DNA of 64,000 bases from Pseudonocardia ammonioxydans (GTDB lineage: Bacteria; Actinomycetota; Actinomycetes; Mycobacteriales; Pseudonocardiaceae): NCBI RefSeq assembly GCF_900115005.1, contig NZ_FOUY01000015.1, positions 1-64,000 of the forward strand, in the 5' to 3' direction. Shown here piece after piece: positions 32,440-39,932 of this stretch; positions within the stretch are counted from its first letter, which is position 1, and the number at the start of each line of letters is the position of its first letter. The position numbers and the translations under genes were made by a program. Under the pieces are notes generated by a model. The model made no database searches, was not told the DNA's origin, and was given only the letters and a program-made list of their open reading frames with translations.

Positions 32440-35046
32440 ATGGGCGGGTTGCAGTCCGGGGGCGGCACCAGCGCGGTCGCCGCGTCGGCTCACGCGGGAT
32501 GTGAGCGGTTCCGGCTCACCGACCCGTTCATCACCAGTAGGACCAGGCGAGCGACGGCGACCTTCCTCGGTTTCCCGGACGACTCCGCCGGCATTCCCGA
32601 GGCCCGCTGGATGCGCGCGATGACCTTCGAGGCCTTGGTCCACGGCGAGCGCTTCGTCTCGGAGCTCCTGACCCGTACGGTCGGACGGCTCGGGCTGCCG
32701 CGACCGGATTCCGTCCGGCGCCGAGACTGCGGCGGGAAGGTCGGCAGCACCGCCGCGCAGCTGGTCTCCGCACACGAGGCTGCGATCTCCGGTCAGGCGA
32801 CGATGCTGACCCGGCTCGCGGTGCCGTACGTCCATCTGGAGCACCGCGCCGACGCCACCGCGGTCCAACCGGACTTCGCGATCGTCTGCCCGCGGGTGGA
32901 CGGCGGGTCTTGGCTGATCATGGGCGACGCGAAGGACTACGAGCGGATCCGTTCCCGCATCGACGACCAGCGGATGCTGAAGGGCTTCCTGCAGGTCGCG
33001 CTGGGAGCCGAGTCCGCGGAGGCGTGGTCGAAGCTCCCGGCGGGCATGTCCGTGCACCGCTCCGGCGCACTCGCCGTCCCGCGCAACGCCTTCTTGCAGC
33101 CGGAGCCGGTCGTCGAGCTCCTCGACGACCACCGCGGCGAGGTTCGGGCGCGCGCCGAGGAGCGGCTGGCAATGCGGGCCAAGCTCGGCGACGACCGTCC
33201 GACCGACGACGAGCTGGCGGACTTCGTCGCCCACCAGACCGCGGTGTTCGACCCGCGCAGCTGCGTCACCTGCAGCCTCTTCACCTACTGCCGTGCAGAG
33301 CTGCGCGCCCGCCCCGAGCCAGAGGCGCTGCTCACCGAGATCGGCGTCGAGCGGCACCTGCACGCAGCCGTCCAAGCCGGCACCGCGCCGAAGAGCGTGA
33401 CCGACCAGGTGGAAGCCACCCTCAGCGGCCTTCCCGCCTGGTCCGACCGACGGCGGACGGACCCGGCGGGGGAGCCGGGAACGATCGACGTCGTCGTCGT
33501 GAAGTCGGACTCGGCCGCGCTGGGTGTGCACGGCGTGGCCGTGCGGTCCCACCCGGGAACCTGGGTTCGGCAGACCTTCGCCGACCCGCAGTCGCCGCTG
33601 ACCCGACGGGCCGTGATGCGCCTGATCGGCGAGGCGATCCGCGGGCACTCCGGACGGCTACCCGTCCAGCTCGTCGTCCCGGACCGCCCGACCGCCGATC
33701 TCCTCGCGACGGCCGCGGACTCCCTCGCCGGCGTCGAGCTGAGCAGGCTGCGGTGGGAACGTGACCTGGAGCAGGGCCGCCCCGCGCTGACTTTCGACGG
33801 TGCCGAGGCCACGATCCCCGAACCGCTGCACCCGGACGAACGCCTCGCCGTCAGCTTCCTGCTCGAGGAGGACCGCGCTCGTGCGATGAGGTTGCGGACG
33901 CCAATCCTCGACCTCCGCTCGATCCTGGCCGCCCACGTGACGGCCGGGGGACCGGCGATGGACGCCGGCCGCCTCGACTACCTGGTCACCTGGGCCGAGG
34001 CCACCGAGCCGCTCGACCACCGCGCGGTGTCCGACGCCATCACCGCGCAGGAGCAGACTCCGGGCGCCCGTCTGTCCAACGTCGTCTCGGACGCGCTCCA
34101 CGGTGCCCGCCGCGAACGCGCCGGCGAGGTCTACGAGGAGCTCGTCTCCGAGGCACTCGACTACCGGATGTCGGTCGTCGAGCGGGCGATCGCGGTGCTC
34201 TCGGGACTGCCGTCGTCGCGGCTCCGTGAGGTGCACCGCGCGCTCGAGGCGGACGCCCAGGAGGTGTGGGGTCGTCGGCTCGCGCTTCAGGCGTCGGACC
34301 TGGTCCGCTTCTCCCGGACCTACACGAGCTGGCGCAACGCCCAGGTCGAGATGCTCGACGACGATCGCACCTGCGCGGTCCAGCTCGGCTCCCTTGGCGA
34401 CTACGGGGTCGCGCACGACCGCGCCGCAGACGCCGGTGTGCGCGAGCTGGCCCTCGCGACCGTCACCGCCGTCGAGCCGCTCCGGCTCCGTGTCCGGTCG
34501 CGTCGACTCAAGGCGGGCACGCGCGTCGTCGCGCTGCACGTCAACGGCGAGGCCATGATCGAGCGGGCGTCGACCACGCTGAAGATCCAGGGCGGGTCCT
34601 TCAAATTCGGGCAGATGGCGATCGGCGATCTCGTCGAGACGGCGGGCGACGAGCTGGAGTGGCAGCCCAAGGTGTGCCCTCCGCTCGCCGTCGGCGACGA
34701 GATCGTCCTGGCGGACGCCGCCTGGTTCGGCAAGCTGTTCAAGAACAGTGTCGACCTCGCGGTAGCCCGGCCGAGCCAGGACAACCAGGCCGCACCGAAG
34801 TCGGACTGCGGGCCGGACACCTACACAGCCGACAAAGGCAAGCACCTTTGGTGCTGCCGCCCCCACGCCGTCGCCGAGGCCGAGTGGTCGGACACGCTCG
34901 CGGTGCGTCGGGCGCGCGGAGAGCTCAATCCGGACACCTGGCCACCGCTCGTCGACGAGGAGCGGTTCGACGTCGGCGGTGACGCCCCCGCCGAGCCGCC
35001 CGCCTCCGTTGCCCCCGCCGCCCTCACGATCGACGACCTGGACTGA
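32440..35046 (+). CDS. RecB-like PD-(D/E)XK nuclease with Cys cluster, large
   Basis: This 868-residue protein has an N-terminal nuclease region with PDFAIV (about 144), then WLIMGDAKDYE (about 158-168). The second Asp and the Lys of DAK fit the D...(D/E)xK active site. C-x2-C-x6-C (SCVTCSLFTYC, about 274-284) recalls the Fe-S cysteines of Cas4/AddB/Dna2 nucleases; a fourth ligand is not obvious. The remaining 550 residues are helical with a beta-rich, OB-like end and no motif I know. Two bases separate it from an SF1 helicase gene, so they likely form one machine, like a split Dna2. Confidence 0.6.
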   Translation: MGGLQSGGGTSAVAASAHAGCERFRLTDPFITSRTRRATATFLGFPDDSAGIPEARWMRAMTFEALVHGERFVSELLTRTVGRLGLPRPDSVRRRDCGGKVGSTAAQLVSAHEAAISGQATMLTRLAVPYVHLEHRADATAVQPDFAIVCPRVDGGSWLIMGDAKDYERIRSRIDDQRMLKGFLQVALGAESAEAWSKLPAGMSVHRSGALAVPRNAFLQPEPVVELLDDHRGEVRARAEERLAMRAKLGDDRPTDDELADFVAHQTAVFDPRSCVTCSLFTYCRAELRARPEPEALLTEIGVERHLHAAVQAGTAPKSVTDQVEATLSGLPAWSDRRRTDPAGEPGTIDVVVVKSDSAALGVHGVAVRSHPGTWVRQTFADPQSPLTRRAVMRLIGEAIRGHSGRLPVQLVVPDRPTADLLATAADSLAGVELSRLRWERDLEQGRPALTFDGAEATIPEPLHPDERLAVSFLLEEDRARAMRLRTPILDLRSILAAHVTAGGPAMDAGRLDYLVTWAEATEPLDHRAVSDAITAQEQTPGARLSNVVSDALHGARRERAGEVYEELVSEALDYRMSVVERAIAVLSGLPSSRLREVHRALEADAQEVWGRRLALQASDLVRFSRTYTSWRNAQVEMLDDDRTCAVQLGSLGDYGVAHDRAADAGVRELALATVTAVEPLRLRVRSRRLKAGTRVVALHVNGEAMIERASTTLKIQGGSFKFGQMAIGDLVETAGDELEWQPKVCPPLAVGDEIVLADAAWFGKLFKNSVDLAVARPSQDNQAAPKSDCGPDTYTADKGKHLWCCRPHAVAEAEWSDTLAVRRARGELNPDTWPPLVDEERFDVGGDAPAEPPASVAPAALTIDDLD

Positions 35047-35048
35047 CA

Positions 35049-36539
35049 GTGACCATCTGCTTCACGCCCGCGGCCGCCCACCTGACCGACGCCGCCCACC
35101 ACGGAGATGCCGCACGAGGCAACGTCGCAGCCTCCGACCGGGCCATCGCCGCCCTGCAGCAGGTCCTGGCGAGCCAGGCCGACCACGACAAGATCCTCCT
35201 CCGGGCCGCTGCGGGCGCCGGCAAGTCCGTCGCCCTCGTGCGGATGGTGGCGACCGCGCTGGAGCACCCGAAATGCCACCGGGTCGCGGTCACGGCGTTC
35301 GCGAACAAGCAGGTCTTCCCGCTCGCGGGTTCGCTCGGAACCGAGCTCGGGGCCGCGACGGTGTGCCTGTTCGTGAGCAAGGACCGGCTCGACGACATCC
35401 CCGACCACGTCCTCTCCGCGGTCACCGTCGCGACCGGCCTGGATGACATCCCGGACACCGCGCGCGTCGTGCTCGGGACGTCGCACAAGCTCGGCGCGAT
35501 GTACTACCGGACGCGGTGGTCGCAGCTCGGTTCCGTGGCCAACGGCGATCGCCCCTTCGACGTCCTGTTCGTCGACGAGGCGTGGCAGCTCCCGCTGCAC
35601 CGCTACGCGACGGTGGAGAAGCTGGCGCCGCTGTCGGTGGGCGTCGGGGACGTGGGGCAGCTGCCGCCCATCGACCCGTCGGAGAACCCGTGGCGCGGCG
35701 ACCCCGGCTACAACCCCTACCGCGCCTGGCCGACGGCGTTCGAGGCCCTGGACAGCACCGTCACGATCGACCTCCCCGCAGTCTGGCGCCCGACTGCCGC
35801 CCAACTCCCGCTCTGGCGAGCCTTCTACAGCGACTGGGACCGCCTCGACTGCGTCGCCGGCCCGGGCGACCGCCGCATCGACCTGCCGCCCCTCGACGGC
35901 GCGGTCCGGACGGTCTGGGAGGCCGTCGCCACCGGCGCCCCGACCCTGCTGGAGATCGACGGTCTGCCGGACGCCGAGGCCCCCGACATCGACCAGCCAC
36001 TGCTCGACGAGCTGGAGCGCCTGCTGGAGCCGCTGCTCGCGGGCGGTTTCTCCGCGATCTCAGCCCGCCACGACGGCGCCTGGCAGCCCGCTGGGGAGAA
36101 GGTCATCGACTCGGCGGATCCCGGCGACGACCCGTTGATCGTCATCCTCGCCACCCGCAACCAGGCCGTCGACGATGCCGCGGAGATGGTCGAGCGCCTC
36201 ACCACCCGCCTCGACCTTCCCGAGGGTGTCCTCCGCGCCTCCACCGTGGACTCCTGGCAGGGCCAGACCAACGCGATCACGATCGCCATCCACCCCCTCT
36301 CCGGCGCGGACAAGCTCGACGACTTCAACTCCGCCTTCGGCCGCCTCGCCGTCACCTGCACCCGAGCCACCCACGGCCTCCTGATGCTCGCCCGCAGCGG
36401 CCTCGACCAGCTGTTAGACGACGCCGCAGCTCAGCCGGGCACGCCCCTCGGCGAGCCCGGCACCCGCTCACTCCCGAGGCAGACCCACCAACGGATCCTG
36501 AACACCTTCAATCGCGCCGCTCTGCAGCTGCAGCCATGA
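35049..36539 (+). CDS. SF1 helicase/ATPase partner of the RecB-like nuclease
   Basis: This 496-residue protein is read from GTG 35049. Motifs in order: Walker A AAAGAGKS (about 52), VLFVDEAWQLP (about 171), GDVGQLPPI (about 199), STVDSWQGQT (about 396) and VTCTRATHG (about 433) with the arginine of motif VI. This is an Upf1/UvrD-type SF1 motor, compact, without extra domains. Its size is like GajB of Gabija, but its partner is a PD-(D/E)XK protein and not an OLD-family ATPase. It probably unwinds or translocates DNA for the nuclease encoded just upstream. Confidence 0.75.
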   Translation: MTICFTPAAAHLTDAAHHGDAARGNVAASDRAIAALQQVLASQADHDKILLRAAAGAGKSVALVRMVATALEHPKCHRVAVTAFANKQVFPLAGSLGTELGAATVCLFVSKDRLDDIPDHVLSAVTVATGLDDIPDTARVVLGTSHKLGAMYYRTRWSQLGSVANGDRPFDVLFVDEAWQLPLHRYATVEKLAPLSVGVGDVGQLPPIDPSENPWRGDPGYNPYRAWPTAFEALDSTVTIDLPAVWRPTAAQLPLWRAFYSDWDRLDCVAGPGDRRIDLPPLDGAVRTVWEAVATGAPTLLEIDGLPDAEAPDIDQPLLDELERLLEPLLAGGFSAISARHDGAWQPAGEKVIDSADPGDDPLIVILATRNQAVDDAAEMVERLTTRLDLPEGVLRASTVDSWQGQTNAITIAIHPLSGADKLDDFNSAFGRLAVTCTRATHGLLMLARSGLDQLLDDAAAQPGTPLGEPGTRSLPRQTHQRILNTFNRAALQLQP

Positions 36540-36579
36540 GTCCTTCCTGCGGCCGGCTGCTCAGCCATCCGTAGGACGG

Positions 36580-36939
36580 CTACGTGTAGTCCGTGCGGTC
36601 CTGTGCGCGTTCGAACGCCCCGCAGCGGAGGCGGGTGTTCCAGACCCGACGCCCACCGCTGGGCTGGGGTGGTCCGGTCCAGCGGCGATCCGGGTTCCAC
36701 CAGCAGCTCTCGACCTTGGCCGTCCCGATGTCCAGAGCCTCGTCCAGCGCGGGGGCCAGGTCGGTGTCGTGGGACGCGAGGATGACGAGTCCGATCTCCG
36801 GATCCGCCGCCTCACGGACGAGTGCGAGAGCGACCAGGACGTCGACTCCCTTCTCACGCACTTCTGAGATCATCCGGCGCTCGTCCCGACTCTCAGGGCG
36901 GCGATAAGCGGGAGGAGGAGTGAATCCGGCAACTGCTGG
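36580..36939 (-). pseudogene. truncated NYN-domain ribonuclease (C-terminal half)
   Basis: The frame contains EKGVDVLVALALVREA and GLVILASHDTDLAPALDEAL, the conserved later half of NYN (PIN-like) RNases, including the Asp cluster. The N-terminal strand with the first catalytic Asp is absent. The frame begins directly after the stop codon of the GmrSD-like gene and in the same register, so a deletion probably joined the two. An internal ATG at 36873 could start a 97-residue fragment. Confidence 0.7.
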
Positions 36940-39546
36940 TCACGATACTTCGGGGCCATCGGTTGGGTGTCGATGCTTCTGCAGGCCGGGAACGACCAGA
37001 TCCGGTTCAAGCCCCCGCCCGGTGGAGGGCGTGAGTCCTGAAACGTGAGATGCCCTCACACGTTCGAGGAACCATCGTTGGGCCTCACATGCCGCCTGCA
37101 GGCCGTCCTCATCACCGAGTAGCGCGAGAGGGACGGACGGCCGCAGCTCCAGCCGCGAAATCGGGATGTCGACGCCTGGAATCTTGTTGACCATCGTCCT
37201 GAACTCGTCCCGGACTGCGGTGTCGTCGAAGGGCGGCCGAGTAGTCAGATGCTGGAACACGACCTCGACCACGCCCGAGGTGGGCTTGATGGCCCACGGC
37301 CAGAAGTGTTCCGAGTAGTGCACCATGGGGAAGCAGCTGGTCTGAGCGCCGGTGCCCCAGGAGAAGGCTCCGCCGGCCGCGCCCCAGTCGTCCAGGAGCC
37401 GACGGACCCCGTCCCGGACCGTGGTGGGCTGGTTGGCTTCGAGCTGCAGCCAGAAGCGCTGTTCGTCGCGGTCGTTCGTTGCTTCAGCCGGTACCTCGAT
37501 CCCAATGAGCGCAGCCAGGTCGAGAGGCCCCAGACGTTGAGCGGGTTCGGCTCGACCTTTCTCGGTGAAGCGGATTCCCTCGGCGCGGAGGACGTCCGAA
37601 GGCTTGTCGGTACGTGCCGGATCGGGCCAGCGGAACTCCGCTGAGACCGTTCCGTCAGCCCGGAGAACCCGCCACGCGTTGGGGACAGGCCGGCCGGCGA
37701 GGTAGTTCCCCAGAGGCTTGGGATGTACGCCGCTGACCGCGGCCAGATCCCCATAGGACGTCCACGTGCCCTCGGGCATGGCCGCGCAGATGCGGCGCAC
37801 GGCCTGCCACTGGTCGGAGACGTCGGTCGCCGTGGCCTCGCGACGTGGACCCGGCCACACGGCGGCGGCGCGGGCCGCCAGCGCCGCGCCGCGATCCCGG
37901 ATCTGGGGCAGTCCCCAGCTCGGCTGCCGTGCGACTTCGGTACTCATCGAGAACTTGCTGAACCGTAGGAGTTCCCGCTTGTCGGCGAAGGGCTTGTTCG
38001 AGAGGTCGGGGTTGTAACCGGTCAGAGTCAGGTTTCCGAGCAGGTGTACTACCCGCTGGTGCAGATCGGCAGGCGTCTCGCCGGGCTCGACGTCGGGTTC
38101 CAGCAGTGCAAGCCACTCCGGGGTCGGTGTCTGTGGGAGGACGTGTTCGACCTGCACGGTCGTCTGCTCCCAGTCGATGAGTTCCTTGTGCCCGTAGCTC
38201 TCCTCGAGGCGCCGGAGCACGAAGAGCCGCTGGGACGCCCGCCCGACCCAGTAGAAGTTGAGGGTCTGGATGCTCTCGGCGAGCTGTTCGTCGTCGGGCC
38301 AGAAACGCCGGGGCTGGGAGAGAAAGACACGGAGTGCTTCGGCGGCGTCAGGGGTCTCGGCCGCGGCTATCGCGGACTGGGCGAGCGCCCGGTTGATGCC
38401 CGACGCAGTTCGACCGCACAGCATTCGTCGGACCAGGTAGGACTCCAGGTACAGCATCGCCGTCTCTGCCTCGCCCTCAGCTGCGCGACCGGTCTCGCGG
38501 CGGTCGAGCAGGACCATGAGGACGGGGTAGACGGCTTCGCCGCCCCACTGCGCCAGGCGTCGCAGCGCGGCTGCCGCCTCGCGGTCCGGCGGCTCGGTCA
38601 GGGAATCGGGATGGATGATCGCGTGAAGGTGACGGGCTCGCCTCGCGAGCTCTACGATCTCCGTCTCGACGGCGTCCTCGTCGTGGGCGATGGGACGGAA
38701 TCGCTTCTGCTGCGCGAGGTAGGTGTCGCTGCGCCGTAGTTCGGGCTGGCCGCGGAGGACCAGATCTAGGTAGGCGAGCGTCTCGACATGCTGCGTACCG
38801 AGAACTTCCTGCATGGGAGCCCACACCTTCGTGTAGACATCTTCGGCTCGGCTGGGAAGCAGCATGAACAGGTGGTTTCGCAGGAGATCGCCCAGGCTGA
38901 GAGCCATACCGGTGTTGTTCAGCGACTCGAAGATGCGATGGACGTTGTCGTCCTGCTCCGCAGTGACGGACACGACGTCGAGGCGACTAACGATGGCCTG
39001 CTCGATCCTGTTCAGATCATCGGGATCCTCGGGGTCGTCTGCAGCGGCGATCTGCCCCAGGAAGTACCGGTAGGCAGCCGCGACGTTTCCGCCCGTCGGC
39101 TTGTGCTCTGCGGCAATACAGGCAGTGAACGCCTCACGATCCGTCTGAGTGGGGAGAAGCTTGAAGTGGTCGTTCCCGGTCTGGTACTCGTTCACCAGCC
39201 ACTGCCGATGGATCCGGTCCGCAGCCCGAGGGCTCTCAGCGCGGACATGATCCCGCAGCGCGGCCAGCGCGAGCATGAGCGTCGTCAGGCGCTGCTGCCC
39301 GTCGACGACGAGCCAGCGCTGAACACCACCGGCGATCGTCGCATTTGCGGGTGCCAGCACCAACGATCCGACGAAATGGCCGGGGGAATTCGGGTCGTCG
39401 CCGAGCGCCTCCGCCTGCGCCACAACGTCTGCCCACAGCCGTTCGAGCTGCGGTTTCTGCCACGCATAGGTGCGCTGGTAAAGAGGAACGAGGTACTGCT
39501 TCTCTCCCTCGAGGATCGGCTTGAGGGTCATCTCCTTCGCCTGCAT
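36940..39546 (-). CDS. GmrSD-type (DUF262-DUF1524) nuclease with alkyltransferase-like domain
   Basis: This 868-residue fused protein has several domains. DUF262/GmrS comes first (VPLYQRTYAW about 20; VVDGQQRLTTL about 80). The HNH-like DUF1524/GmrD follows (QVEHVLPQTPTPEW about 460; LGNLTLTGYNPDLSNKPF about 505). Then comes a domain at about 582-660 matching the DNA-binding part of O6-alkylguanine transferases (WTSYGDLAAVSG; LAGRPVPNAWRVLR), where the reactive PCHR cysteine motif is replaced. A further domain of about 180 residues is unknown. GmrSD enzymes cut modified phage DNA. The start ATG overlaps the previous stop (TGATG). Confidence 0.85.
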   Translation of the reverse strand: MQAKEMTLKPILEGEKQYLVPLYQRTYAWQKPQLERLWADVVAQAEALGDDPNSPGHFVGSLVLAPANATIAGGVQRWLVVDGQQRLTTLMLALAALRDHVRAESPRAADRIHRQWLVNEYQTGNDHFKLLPTQTDREAFTACIAAEHKPTGGNVAAAYRYFLGQIAAADDPEDPDDLNRIEQAIVSRLDVVSVTAEQDDNVHRIFESLNNTGMALSLGDLLRNHLFMLLPSRAEDVYTKVWAPMQEVLGTQHVETLAYLDLVLRGQPELRRSDTYLAQQKRFRPIAHDEDAVETEIVELARRARHLHAIIHPDSLTEPPDREAAAALRRLAQWGGEAVYPVLMVLLDRRETGRAAEGEAETAMLYLESYLVRRMLCGRTASGINRALAQSAIAAAETPDAAEALRVFLSQPRRFWPDDEQLAESIQTLNFYWVGRASQRLFVLRRLEESYGHKELIDWEQTTVQVEHVLPQTPTPEWLALLEPDVEPGETPADLHQRVVHLLGNLTLTGYNPDLSNKPFADKRELLRFSKFSMSTEVARQPSWGLPQIRDRGAALAARAAAVWPGPRREATATDVSDQWQAVRRICAAMPEGTWTSYGDLAAVSGVHPKPLGNYLAGRPVPNAWRVLRADGTVSAEFRWPDPARTDKPSDVLRAEGIRFTEKGRAEPAQRLGPLDLAALIGIEVPAEATNDRDEQRFWLQLEANQPTTVRDGVRRLLDDWGAAGGAFSWGTGAQTSCFPMVHYSEHFWPWAIKPTSGVVEVVFQHLTTRPPFDDTAVRDEFRTMVNKIPGVDIPISRLELRPSVPLALLGDEDGLQAACEAQRWFLERVRASHVSGLTPSTGRGLEPDLVVPGLQKHRHPTDGPEVS

Positions 39547-39932
39547 CAGGCGCTCCTCCGAGTGTCGAGATGCTGGGTCACGTCGAGAACCTCGCTGTGC
39601 CATGCGCGGAGCTCGGGCCCGGTGGGGGCGAGTTCGTAGGCGTGATGGTGGGCGGCTCGGGACAGGGTGTGCCAGAGTTCCGTGGCGCGGGCACCGAGGC
39701 TGGGGTCGACCGTGAGGCTCAGGGTGAGAAGTTGAGCCCTCCTGCTACGGACCGCTGCCATCGCCGGATTATGGGCGGCCCAGAAGTCGTCCAGGCCGTG
39801 CTCGAGGGCCAGGCGGACGAGCCAGGTGCAGGTGCGGGGCCAGGCGCCGTACTCGACCAGATCGGGGTCATTGAGGATCCGGTCGGCGACGGCGAGGCGA
39901 CGGAAGGCTTCGTGACTCACGTCTGCAGCCAC
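39546..39932 (-). CDS. small helical protein of the ATPase/GmrSD set
   Basis: This 128-residue all-helical protein opens MAADVSHEAFRRLAVADRIL and has a His-rich turn (SRAAHHHAYELAPTGPELRAW). The pattern suggests a HEPN-like or adaptor fold, but the R-x4-6-H RNase motif is not clearly met. Its gene overlaps the Rad50-like ATPase gene by 16 bases and shares one base with the nuclease gene, so the three are translationally linked. In Lamassu-type systems a similarly small protein links the SMC-like ATPase to the effector; such a role here is inferred from order. Confidence 0.6.
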   Translation of the reverse strand: MAADVSHEAFRRLAVADRILNDPDLVEYGAWPRTCTWLVRLALEHGLDDFWAAHNPAMAAVRSRRAQLLTLSLTVDPSLGARATELWHTLSRAAHHHAYELAPTGPELRAWHSEVLDVTQHLDTRRSA

